From the NCBI RefSeq assembly GCF_033096465.1, contig NZ_AP028156.1, positions 1,384,501 through 1,448,500 on the forward strand: DNA of 64,000 nt, in the 5' to 3' direction. The position numbers and the translations under genes were made by a program. Each line of letters opens with the position of its first letter. The stretch's first letter is position 1. Of the stretch, positions 9,128-17,507 are shown one piece after another. Source of the stretch: Blautia luti. GTDB taxonomy: Bacteria > Bacillota > Clostridia > Lachnospirales > Lachnospiraceae. The notes under the pieces were generated by a model. It saw nothing but the letters and a program-made list of their open reading frames with translations. It did no database searches and was not told the DNA's origin.

Positions 9128-10456
9128 ATGAAAGTAGTAATAATGGCAGGAGGTAAGGGAACGCGTATTTCTTCAGTTGCCAGTGATATCCCGAAGCCTA
9201 TGATTAAAATTGAAGGGAAACCAGTACTGGAACATGAACTGGAGTGTCTGCGTGACCAGGGGTTTACTGACATTATTATTACGGTGAGTCATCTTGGCAA
9301 TATTATTATGGACTACTTTGGGGATGGATCTGGTACATCCCCTGTGACGGGAAAACCGTTTGGCGTACATATTGAGTATTATTTTGAAAAAGAACCGCTA
9401 GGCAACGCAGGTGCCTTGTTCAAAATTAAAGATAAACTGACATCTGATTTTCTACTTTTAAATGCGGATGCTGTATTTGATGTTGATTTTAATCGCTTTG
9501 TTGGGTTCCATCAGAAACATGGCGGAATGGTTACACTTTTTACCCATCCGAATAGTCATCCATATGATAGTGGTTTAATTATTGCGGATAAAAATGGAGC
9601 GGTAGAAAAATGGCTTGCAAAAGAAGATGAGCGGCCGCAGTATTACAGAAACCGAGTGAACGCAGGATTGCATGTTATCAGCCCGAAAGTGTTGGAACTG
9701 GTTGATATTGATGCAGATTCAATAGGTAAGATCGGTGCAAACGGTAAACCGGTAAAAGTTGATTTGGATCGCCAGTTATTAAAACCATTAGCCGGAACAG
9801 GAAAGATGTTCTGTTATGACAGCCCAGAATATGTAAAGGATATGGGCACTCCGGAACGATATTATTCCGTATGCGCGGATTATAAAGAAGGAAGAGTATC
9901 CGGGAAAAATCTAAAAAATAAGCAAAAAGCAGTATTTCTTGATAGAGATGGAACTATTAATAAATATGTTGGCTTTCTTCGAAATATAGATGATTTTGAG
10001 CTGATTGGTGGCGTAGCTGAGGCAGTTCGTAAAATCAATGAATCTGGCTATCTTGCAATTGTAGTAACGAATCAGCCAGTAATTGCTCGAGGTGAAGTGT
10101 CTTTTGAAGAGCTGGAAGAAATTCACAATAAGATGGAGACACTTCTTGGAAAAGAAGGAGCATATTTGGATGCCATTTACTATTGCCCTCATCATCCTCA
10201 TAAGGGATACGAAGGGGAGAGACCAGAGCTAAAGATTGATTGTACTTGTCGCAAACCGAAGCCTGGTATGCTGTTGAAGGCGGCAGAAGATTTCAATATC
10301 GATTTTTCACAGTCGTGGATGGTTGGTGATGGAGAAAACGATATCAAAGCCGGCTACAATGCAGGATGCAGAACAGCTTTGATTGGTCGTGAATCTTATG
10401 GTCAGACAGTGACAATATCGACATTAAAAGAGTTTGTAGAACAGTGTCTGAAATAA
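9128..10456 (+). CDS. Bifunctional GDP-heptose synthesis protein: nucleotidyltransferase fused to D,D-heptose 1,7-bisphosphate phosphatase
   Basis: Residues 1 to about 245 form an HddC-type nucleotidyltransferase (MKVVIMAGGKGTRISSVASD, PLGNAGALF, LNADAVFDVDF). They would join heptose 1-phosphate to GTP. From about residue 267 a HAD phosphatase of GmhB type follows: VFLDRDGTINKYV with the DxD nucleophile pair, VVTNQP, and a zinc-type Cys/His cluster CPHHPH...CTCRKPKPGM, then VGDGENDIKAG. It would remove the C7 phosphate. One polypeptide therefore covers two consecutive steps. ATG 9128 is chosen over GTG 9113. Residue order matches known separate HddC and GmhB proteins. Confidence 0.9.
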   Translation: MKVVIMAGGKGTRISSVASDIPKPMIKIEGKPVLEHELECLRDQGFTDIIITVSHLGNIIMDYFGDGSGTSPVTGKPFGVHIEYYFEKEPLGNAGALFKIKDKLTSDFLLLNADAVFDVDFNRFVGFHQKHGGMVTLFTHPNSHPYDSGLIIADKNGAVEKWLAKEDERPQYYRNRVNAGLHVISPKVLELVDIDADSIGKIGANGKPVKVDLDRQLLKPLAGTGKMFCYDSPEYVKDMGTPERYYSVCADYKEGRVSGKNLKNKQKAVFLDRDGTINKYVGFLRNIDDFELIGGVAEAVRKINESGYLAIVVTNQPVIARGEVSFEELEEIHNKMETLLGKEGAYLDAIYYCPHHPHKGYEGERPELKIDCTCRKPKPGMLLKAAEDFNIDFSQSWMVGDGENDIKAGYNAGCRTALIGRESYGQTVTISTLKEFVEQCLK

Positions 10457-10472
10457 AAGAAAGGGTATCGAA

Positions 10473-11132
10473 ATGAGTGAGTTGGAAAAAAGATTGATGA
10501 AGCATATTGATTTATTAGTGGAACGTTACCCTTCACTTGAATCAGAAAAGAACAGTATTATATCTGCATATCTGCTTTTGGAAGAGTGCTATGTAAATGG
10601 TGGAAAGCTGCTTGTGGCAGGTAATGGAGGTTCGGCAGCAGATGCAGAGCATATTGTCGGTGAACTAATGAAAGGCTTTAAAATGCCGAGAAAGCCCAGA
10701 GCTGATTTTGCGGAAAAGCTTATGGCAGAAAATCAGGAATTAGGAACTGTCCTGGCAGAGAATTTGCAAGGAGCACTTCCGGCAATTGCTTTGGATGGAC
10801 ACCCGGCATTATCTACGGCATATATGAACGACTGCGAGCCGTTGCTTTGTTTTGCACAGCAGGTTAATGGTTACGGTAAAGCGGGGGATGTGTTTCTTGG
10901 CATTTCTACAAGTGGAAACAGTAAAAATGTTTTGTATGCGGCAACGACTGCCCATGCCAAAGGTATGAAGGTCCTTGGTTTGACTGGTGCAAAGAGCAGC
11001 AAATTGGAACTGATGAGTGACGTTTGTATCAAAGTACCGCAGACAGAAACTTATATGATTCAGGAACTTCATCTTCCAGTGTATCACTGCTTGTGCTTGA
11101 TGCTGGAAGATAAGTTTTTCGGTGAGTGCTGA
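10473..11132 (+). CDS. gmhA: Phosphoheptose isomerase (sedoheptulose-7-phosphate isomerase)
   Basis: This 219-residue SIS-domain isomerase converts sedoheptulose 7-phosphate to D-glycero-D-manno-heptose 7-phosphate, the first committed step of nucleotide-activated heptose synthesis. The phosphate-binding motif is GNGGSAADAEHIVGEL, with a second SIS loop GISTSGNSKNVLYA and a C-terminal helix with QELHLPVYH. It is 16 bases after the hddC-gmhB fusion and its TGA overlaps the next ATG by one base, so it is cotranscribed. It is slightly longer than the E. coli enzyme. Confidence 0.94.
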   Translation: MSELEKRLMKHIDLLVERYPSLESEKNSIISAYLLLEECYVNGGKLLVAGNGGSAADAEHIVGELMKGFKMPRKPRADFAEKLMAENQELGTVLAENLQGALPAIALDGHPALSTAYMNDCEPLLCFAQQVNGYGKAGDVFLGISTSGNSKNVLYAATTAHAKGMKVLGLTGAKSSKLELMSDVCIKVPQTETYMIQELHLPVYHCLCLMLEDKFFGEC

Positions 11133-12034
11133 TGAAGGAACGGATTGGAGATAAGCAGCCAAGTGTTGCAATTATCATTGTTAATTATAACGGGACTGAG
11201 GATACGATAGAGTGTGTAAAGAGCCTGAATAATATAAATTATAATAATTATAGAATATTTGTAGTAGAAAATGGTTCTAGCAAAAAGCCTACGAAAGATC
11301 AGTTGGATTATTTGAAAGGACATGCTGCATATATTGAGTCAGATGAAAACTTAGGATTTTCGGGTGGAAATAATATTGGAATCAAAAAGGCAATAGAAAA
11401 TGAGTTCGACTATGTGCTGTTGCTGAACAATGACACAACAGTTGAACCTGATTTCTTGAGTATTCTTATTGATGTGGCTACTAAAAAGGATAATGCTGGC
11501 ATTGTGAGTGGAAAAATAGCTTTTTATAGCAAGCCAAGCCATTTGTGGTACGGCGGTGGACATATGGATGAAAAGCTTGGTGGCGGCGCGCATGAAAGAT
11601 GGAATGACCTGAATCCAGAAGATACAGGTGAAATTCGAGAGGTGACATTTATTACTGGATGTCTGATGCTGATTCCAACCGAGGTAGTGAAAAAAGTCGG
11701 ATTGCTTTCAGAAGAGTATTTTCTTTATGCAGAAGATACGGATTTTTGCTATAAAGTGCTTGAAGCAGGATATAAACTCTGGTTTTGCGAAAATACCTTG
11801 ATCTATCATAAAGTAAGTGCATCTACCGGAGCAACCAGTGCAATGACTCAATATTATATGGTGAGAAATATATTGTATTTAACAAAAAAATATAGAACAG
11901 ATTATCATAAGGTTAATGCAAGATTTACTTATCAAACCATAAAAGATGTTATTCGAGGAAGAAAACAGTTTGCTCCAGTCAGATGTGCATATCGAGATTA
12001 TCTGAAAGGGACTATGGGAAAATGGGAGATGTAA
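11132..12034 (+). CDS. Glycosyltransferase family 2 (rhamnosyltransferase-like)
   Basis: This GT-A fold inverting glycosyltransferase of about 300 residues has the family start VAIIIVNYNGTEDTIECVKSL, the NLGFSGGNNIGIKKA segment, the DxD-type LLLNNDTTVEPDF and the ED-containing LYAEDTDFCYKVLEAGYKL. It resembles rhamnosyl or related GT2 transferases. ATG 11132 overlaps the gmhA stop (TGATG) and has GGTGAG upstream, so GTG 11126 is less likely. The 3' end overlaps the next gene by 13 bases. Sugar specificity is unknown; a heptose or deoxyheptose donor is plausible from context. Confidence 0.9.
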   Translation: MKERIGDKQPSVAIIIVNYNGTEDTIECVKSLNNINYNNYRIFVVENGSSKKPTKDQLDYLKGHAAYIESDENLGFSGGNNIGIKKAIENEFDYVLLLNNDTTVEPDFLSILIDVATKKDNAGIVSGKIAFYSKPSHLWYGGGHMDEKLGGGAHERWNDLNPEDTGEIREVTFITGCLMLIPTEVVKKVGLLSEEYFLYAEDTDFCYKVLEAGYKLWFCENTLIYHKVSASTGATSAMTQYYMVRNILYLTKKYRTDYHKVNARFTYQTIKDVIRGRKQFAPVRCAYRDYLKGTMGKWEM

Positions 12035-12990
12035 GAGAAAGTACCAGAAAATTTGCTCTAAAAGTATTAACTAAACTATTTAGAAAACCGTACAATGAAT
12101 ATACAGAAGAGTTTGTCGAACTGAGAGATCAACAGGCAAATGATTATGTAAGAGAGCGCATTCATCAAGCGAAAAGTGGTTTGATGGTTTCTAAATGGGG
12201 AACAATAGAACTTGGAAATGTTTGCTCATTACTATCAAATGAACTGCACATTCCTTTAAAGGATATTTGCGAAGGAAAGGTGAACTACGATAGAGAGGGT
12301 AGCCTAATGTGGCTTACCAACAATGCCGGCTTTTTTCCAAACTCACTTCCAGAGGGTAAAAGATTTGCACATCTGGCACTTGAGGATGCAAGTGAAATAG
12401 ATATCCTTGGTTCTTATGTACAGCATGAATATTACGTTCAGAGCTATACAGAAAAAGCAAAAAAAATCAATTTGAATGGTTATTATGCACCGTTTCTTTG
12501 GAAGAATCCATGGACAAAAGAGCTTGAAGGAAAAAAGGTATTGGTGATTCACCCCTTTGCTGAGACAATAAAAAAACAGTACGAGAAAAGAGAACTCTTG
12601 TTTGAAAATCCAGATATCTTGCCTGAATTTAAAAAATTGACAGTGATTAAAGCAGTTCAAAGTATTGCTGGAAATAGTAGTGAAACAGGGTTCAAGAATT
12701 GGTTTGAAGCTCTTGATTTTATGAAAAATCAGATGGATCAGTCAGATTATGAAATTGCATTGATTGGCTGCGGTGCATATGGAATGTCATTAGCTGCACA
12801 TGCAAAGAGACAGGGAAAAATTGCAGTTCATATGGCTGGTTGGACACAGATGCTTTTTGGTATTTATGGAAATCGTTGGATTGAAGATCAACCAGAATTT
12901 AAAAAGTATATTAATGAGTATTGGACTCGTCCTGGTATCGATGAACGGCCTAAAAATGCTGAAAAAGTTGAGGGAGGATGTTACTGGTAG
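12022..12990 (+). CDS. Conserved protein of polysaccharide loci, function unknown
   Basis: I recognise this only as a family that recurs in Firmicutes capsule loci. Distinctive conserved-looking segments are VSKWGTIELGNV near residue 55, LTNNAGFFPNSLPEG near 97, KVLVIHPFAETIKKQYEKRE near 172, IALIGCGAYGMSLAAHAKRQG near 245, and the terminal KVEGGCYW. The alternating beta/alpha look and glycine loop (GCGAYG) would suit a nucleotide-sugar enzyme, possibly a divergent glycosyltransferase, but no catalytic motif can be named. No signal or membrane segment is visible. ATG 12022 overlaps the GT2 stop and starts with MGDVRESTRKF. Confidence 0.75.
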   Translation: MGDVRESTRKFALKVLTKLFRKPYNEYTEEFVELRDQQANDYVRERIHQAKSGLMVSKWGTIELGNVCSLLSNELHIPLKDICEGKVNYDREGSLMWLTNNAGFFPNSLPEGKRFAHLALEDASEIDILGSYVQHEYYVQSYTEKAKKINLNGYYAPFLWKNPWTKELEGKKVLVIHPFAETIKKQYEKRELLFENPDILPEFKKLTVIKAVQSIAGNSSETGFKNWFEALDFMKNQMDQSDYEIALIGCGAYGMSLAAHAKRQGKIAVHMAGWTQMLFGIYGNRWIEDQPEFKKYINEYWTRPGIDERPKNAEKVEGGCYW

Positions 12991-12992
12991 AA

Positions 12993-14498
12993 ATGAATCG
13001 AAATAAAGCGTTAGCATTGAATAGTGTGGCTTCTCTGCTTCAGCAGATAGTTGCTCTTATTTGCGGTCTGATTGTACCGCGTTTAATATTATCTACCTTT
13101 GGCTCTGCTGCAAATGGAACGGTGGCGTCGATTAGTCAGTTTATCAGCATTACATCCTTGATTCAGGGTGGTGTAACTGGCGCAACAAGAGTTGCTTTCT
13201 ATGGACCGATAGCAACGGGTGATATGAAAAAGGCCAGTGTAGTATATAAAACGAGTCAATCGTTTTATACAAAGTTTGCATTAGCGCTCACTGGCTATGT
13301 TGCAGTTTTGGCTGTGGTATATCCGAAGTTCGTGGAAACGCCGTTCGGTTACATAGACGCTCTTTTGCTAGTTTTAGTTTTGGGAATGAATGCAATCTTT
13401 GAAAGCATGTTTGGAATTCCCAGTCAGTTGTTAATGTTTGCAGATCAAAAGGCATATTTCAATACATTCCTTCAGATTTTTTGTACCATTGGAAATGCTT
13501 TTGTCAGTGTCATTTTAATCAAACTAGGCTGTTCATTGCTTGTTGTCAAATTTGTAGCAGCATTGATTTTTATCCTAAGACCAATCATCTTGAATGTGTA
13601 TGTGCGCAGACATTATGCAATTGATACAAGTGTAGAAAAAGATAAGAGTGTCCTTTCACAAAGTAACGCTGCGCTTGCGAAGAGTATTGCGTTTTACGTT
13701 CATAGTAGCACTGATAACCTTGTGATCACAGCTTGCCTGAACGTAATGTGGGTGTCAGTGTATTCGGTACATCGGTATGTTGTCAGCAGCATATCGAATC
13801 TTGTTGCAGCTATTCTAGGCAATACGGAAGCTCTTTTTGGTCAGATGATTGCAAGAGATGAGCAGGATGCAATTAAGCGTGACGTTCCCATGTATGACCT
13901 CATGTCAAAGATGCTGTCTACGGTATTCTTCTTCACATGTATCATCTTAATTACGCCATTTGTAAGTCTTTATACAGGTGGAATTAGTGATATAGATTAC
14001 TACCAGCCTCTTTTTGCAACACTACTTTGCTTTGCAGAATATGTTTATTGTACTAGTTTGACCTATAATAATATGATTATGGCTGCTGGGCACATCAAAC
14101 AGACCCAGTGGATCTCTGTAACAGAGGCGATTATCAATATTGTCCTTTCTTTAGTACTCGTGAAATGGATTGGTATTATTGGTGTGGCACTGGGAACATT
14201 GATTGCATTTACATTTAACACAGTGGCCAATATTATTTATATGAAAAAATATATTTTTGATATGTCACTCGGTTGGATTATTAAGGTATATTTGGCAAAT
14301 CTGGTGGCTGGTGTTCTAGCTACATGTTTGTTTGGAAACATTGTAAATGCACATATAACTGGTTTTATATCCTTTTTTATTTGGGCAGCGGTTGTTTTTG
14401 CGGGGGTTTGCTTGATAGATGTTGTACTCAATTACTTTTTCTTCAAAAATGAGACAAAATCTGTACTGCTTAAAATAAGTAAAAAATTTGCGAGGTAA
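12993..14498 (+). CDS. wzx: Wzx-type polysaccharide flippase (MOP/PST family membrane protein)
   Basis: This membrane protein of about 501 residues has 12-14 predicted hydrophobic spans and would move the lipid-linked repeat unit across the cytoplasmic membrane. The N-terminus ALNSVASLLQQIVALICGLI, the following VPRLILSTFGSAANGTVASI and the FISITSLIQGGVTGATR region fit the PST branch of the MOP superfamily. The GGGAGG at 12972-12977 lies 15 bases before ATG 12993 but touches ATG 12978, so the exact start is uncertain. It overlaps or abuts the preceding gene and is followed by the polymerase candidate, the standard Wzx/Wzy arrangement. Confidence 0.85.
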   Translation: MNRNKALALNSVASLLQQIVALICGLIVPRLILSTFGSAANGTVASISQFISITSLIQGGVTGATRVAFYGPIATGDMKKASVVYKTSQSFYTKFALALTGYVAVLAVVYPKFVETPFGYIDALLLVLVLGMNAIFESMFGIPSQLLMFADQKAYFNTFLQIFCTIGNAFVSVILIKLGCSLLVVKFVAALIFILRPIILNVYVRRHYAIDTSVEKDKSVLSQSNAALAKSIAFYVHSSTDNLVITACLNVMWVSVYSVHRYVVSSISNLVAAILGNTEALFGQMIARDEQDAIKRDVPMYDLMSKMLSTVFFFTCIILITPFVSLYTGGISDIDYYQPLFATLLCFAEYVYCTSLTYNNMIMAAGHIKQTQWISVTEAIINIVLSLVLVKWIGIIGVALGTLIAFTFNTVANIIYMKKYIFDMSLGWIIKVYLANLVAGVLATCLFGNIVNAHITGFISFFIWAAVVFAGVCLIDVVLNYFFFKNETKSVLLKISKKFAR

Positions 14499-14525
14499 TA
14501 AGAGCCGATAGTGGGAGGACAAACA

Positions 14526-15773
14526 ATGAAAATTCGCAAAAATATAATATGGTGTGTGACGTGGATTGTCCTGCTGCTTCAGTTGGATATTCTTGGAGGA
14601 ATTATTCCATTTTTTAGCGATTCATTTGCATGGAAGATAGAGATGCTGCTGGTTTTGTTTGACAGCATACTTGCAGTGCTTTCTTTAAGTAAAAATGGAA
14701 CATTGTCGAGATATAGATTGCTAAATATATATATTATAATATATATATGTTGTTTGATCGGCATCAGTTACTTTACGGTGCGTGAGGGAGTAGCAAGCGT
14801 CAACAATACTATTATGTATGCTCAATATTATTTTTCGGCATTTTTAGTATACCCTTTTCTGTATCTTGAGAAAAGGTATGGATCTGAAAAATCTTTTATG
14901 GAAAGCTGGCTACCGATTGCTGCATTATCATCGTGTTTTCGAATGCTAAATTGTATAGTTTATGATGCGGCCGGAGTTGCATTTTTTCCGACTCTTATCG
15001 CAGCACAGGTGAGAGGCGGACATAGTACAAGTAATTGTGGTGCAATTGATAATGTATTCTTGATTTACTCTTTTTATTTGCTATTAAAATGTGGGAAGGG
15101 CTTAACAAAAACAAAAATTAAATATCTGATTTATGTGATTATCGGATTAGTGTATTCAATCCGATTTGTTGGTTCAAGAATTATGATAGTGTCGTTAATT
15201 GCTTCTATGGCCATTTTATGGTATGGGAAGCAAGAGCGAGGCGCAAGAAAAATGATTGCTTTTTCAATTGGTGTGATGGCAATTGTGATATTTATGCAGA
15301 CACCATTTTATGATGATTTGTTACAGACAATACAAGGGGCTTCGTCATCTGCTAATGATATATATGACGGAAATTCTATGTCTGTTAGACTTTATTCGCT
15401 TGCATCTCTTGAAAAAAATTGGAATGGAAAACCAATGGGATTTGCTTTTTTTGGTACTGCTGCATTTAAAAGATTCTTTCTTGTTGGTTCGAATGATGAC
15501 CTTGGATATCTTGGAAATTGGTACACAATGGGGTGGTATTGTGTTCCAATGATTGTACTACTGATTGCTGGCTATCTGTATACGTCCATTCGAAATTTCG
15601 CAAAAAACAATATAGAGATGCTATATGCAATACTTATTTATTTACTGACTACGGGTATAAGTCTTAGTTGTTTTGATTTGGCTAGAATTGATGTTATTCC
15701 GTTCTTACTGCTAATCCTTCAAACTTGGAGAGAGAATAGAGATGAGCTGGAGGTATTAGAGTATGATGGTTGA
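14526..15773 (+). CDS. Wzy-like O-antigen/capsule polymerase (multi-span membrane protein)
   Basis: This protein of about 415 residues has roughly ten hydrophobic segments and a large loop between the later spans (about residues 260-330), the layout of Wzy polymerases that link repeat units outside the membrane. There is no strong sequence motif, as usual in Wzy proteins, so the call rests on topology and position right after the flippase. GGGAGGA lies six bases before ATG 14526. The 3' end overlaps the next acyltransferase start. Polymer linkage cannot be predicted. Confidence 0.75.
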   Translation: MKIRKNIIWCVTWIVLLLQLDILGGIIPFFSDSFAWKIEMLLVLFDSILAVLSLSKNGTLSRYRLLNIYIIIYICCLIGISYFTVREGVASVNNTIMYAQYYFSAFLVYPFLYLEKRYGSEKSFMESWLPIAALSSCFRMLNCIVYDAAGVAFFPTLIAAQVRGGHSTSNCGAIDNVFLIYSFYLLLKCGKGLTKTKIKYLIYVIIGLVYSIRFVGSRIMIVSLIASMAILWYGKQERGARKMIAFSIGVMAIVIFMQTPFYDDLLQTIQGASSSANDIYDGNSMSVRLYSLASLEKNWNGKPMGFAFFGTAAFKRFFLVGSNDDLGYLGNWYTMGWYCVPMIVLLIAGYLYTSIRNFAKNNIEMLYAILIYLLTTGISLSCFDLARIDVIPFLLLILQTWRENRDELEVLEYDG

Positions 15774-16734
15774 TACAGAAAAACAGCGAAATCATTATTT
15801 TGATTTGTTGAAATATCTGTTATTTATATTGGTGGTTTTAATACATAATCCGCTACCTGGAAATATAGGTGGGGCATTGACGGCGATTGCCCGCAGTGCT
15901 GTTCCCGCATATATCGCCATATCCGGCTATTTCAGCAAAAGAGTGGGGAAAAAGTATTTAAAAAAAGGTTTAAATTTTTTGAGAATATTTTTTGTAATGA
16001 ATCTGATATGGTTTGTAATTTACACATTGATTTCCTATAGCCCATATAGAGAGCTCGCGATGTGGGCAAAACTCGCAGTAAATCCTAAGAATGTATTGGA
16101 ATGTTTATTGTTTGGAAGTGCTTTTGGAAACGAGTATCTGTGGTATCTTCACGCTATTGGAATGATTTATATCACTGTATATTTTGTGGACAAATTTCAA
16201 TTGAATAAAGTAATTTATCGGTGCTTTCCATTTCTGATATTGCTTAATTGGATTATGAGTGAGGGAACATTACTTATACTTGGAAAAAGTGTTCAACCAT
16301 TTTTGTATCGAAATTGGATGATTGAGGGAATTGGATTTTATTATATGGGAAAATGGATGATTGGGCAGGAGTGCAATCGAAGGTTTTCTTATGTGATGTT
16401 GGTAGTTGGAAGCGTCATGACGATTGTTGAATACAGTATCTGCGGAAGGGCGGAGTTTTATTTTGGTAACTTACTTATGGTGTATGGGATGCTTGCATTA
16501 GGAAAATCTATTTATCTTAAAGATAACATTCTCTCGATGATTGGAAACAAACATAGTTTACATTTATATCTGTATTCTCCGTTTGTTGCATGTGTATTTT
16601 CGTTTCTTCAGATGATTCTTTTTCAGACAACCAGACATCAAGAAATTATTACAGTATTAGTTATTGTCGGAACGACTTGGCTTGTTATGCAGGGATGGTT
16701 CATAAAGGCAATAGACAAATTTAAAATAGCATAA
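15763..16734 (+). CDS. Acyltransferase 3 family membrane protein
   Basis: This intact 323-residue member of the acyltransferase-3 family has the N-terminal HYFDLLKYLLFILVVLIHNP, with the His used by the family, and AVPAYIAISGYFSKR. About ten hydrophobic spans follow. Such enzymes move acetyl, succinyl or other acyl groups onto surface sugars. GGAGG precedes ATG 15763, which overlaps the polymerase stop by 11 bases. Unlike the copies at 3525 and the acetyltransferase at 16751, it has no long G run, so it would be constantly expressed. Confidence 0.87.
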   Translation: MMVDTEKQRNHYFDLLKYLLFILVVLIHNPLPGNIGGALTAIARSAVPAYIAISGYFSKRVGKKYLKKGLNFLRIFFVMNLIWFVIYTLISYSPYRELAMWAKLAVNPKNVLECLLFGSAFGNEYLWYLHAIGMIYITVYFVDKFQLNKVIYRCFPFLILLNWIMSEGTLLILGKSVQPFLYRNWMIEGIGFYYMGKWMIGQECNRRFSYVMLVVGSVMTIVEYSICGRAEFYFGNLLMVYGMLALGKSIYLKDNILSMIGNKHSLHLYLYSPFVACVFSFLQMILFQTTRHQEIITVLVIVGTTWLVMQGWFIKAIDKFKIA

Positions 16735-16750
16735 GAGAGCGAGAACAGAA

Positions 16751-17264
16751 ATGATAAAAAACAAAAGTGACCTGATAGAATATTTGAATGAAGATAAACG
16801 GATTCTGAACACCACTCGTAAAAAACCTTCCTTGCATCAGGTGTGTTGGAGATACTTGATTTTACTGCGTAAGGCGGAATACTATACAAATACGGGGGGG
16901 GGTACTGAAAAAATGGTATCAGTTTCGGCTTAATGCGTTGAGTATTAAAACGGGAATCTTTATACCAATAAACACGTTTGGCAAAGGTCTTGCATTGCCA
17001 CATTATGGAACTATTATTGTTAATGGAAGTGCAAGATTTGGAGATTATTGTGTGATTCAAGCGGGCGTTAATGTGTCGGCTAATGTCCACGGAGGCAATT
17101 ATGTATATTTGGCACCGGGAGCAAAAATCAACGAAAATCTAACAATTGCTGATCATGTGATTGTTGGAAGTAATTGTGTGGTAACACATTCAGTTGAACA
17201 TGAAGGATGCACATTAGCAGGAGTTCCGGCAAAAAAGATTTCTGATAAAGGATTCTATAGATAA
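16751..17264 (+). pseudogene. Serine-acetyltransferase-like left-handed beta-helix enzyme, split by G9 tract (probable phase-variable gene, OFF)
   Basis: The front half (16751-16933, starting MIKNKSDLIEYLNEDKRIL) has the N-terminal helices typical of EpsC/CysE-like acetyltransferases of glycan loci. It ends at TAA just after nine G at 16894-16902. The back half continues in another frame from the tract (VLKKWYQFRLNALSIKTG) into hexapeptide repeats (ALPHYGTIIVNGSARFGDYC, IQAGVNVSAN) and ends with LAGVPAKKISDKGFYR. Total length near 171 residues is normal. Eight or eleven G would restore one frame. The active His is in LPHYGTI. The product would acetylate a sugar or, less likely, serine. Decay or assembly error are the alternatives to phase variation. 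Confidence 0.85.
16894..16902 (+). repeat. G9 homopolymer at frameshift site
   Basis: Nine consecutive G followed by TAC mark the frame change in the acetyltransferase gene. Both the length and the 3' flank match the tract at 4040-4048. Confidence 0.9.
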
Positions 17265-17507
17265 AAGATAACATGAAGGGCGGAGATAGGATGGGTAGGA
17301 AAAAGTCAATAAAAGGTATTCAACAGCTTGAAGAGATGTGATTTATAGCGCAATGCCAATAAGTTGAGTGTCTTATTTTCTAGCCAGAATATCAGGAGAA
17401 GATGGCTGATTTATACTTAAGTGTTTTTGAGTACTAATTTTGATTTGAATAGTATATGTACTGTAAATTAAAGAGTTGTTTTGTTGTGGAAGAGGAGGGG
17501 TAATGGT
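17265..17507. other. Intergenic stretch without a gene
   Basis: About 240 bp of AT-rich sequence separates the acetyltransferase from the next acyltransferase. I see no coding frame or clear terminator. The right end holds the AGGAGGGG ribosome site of the following gene. Confidence 0.6.
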
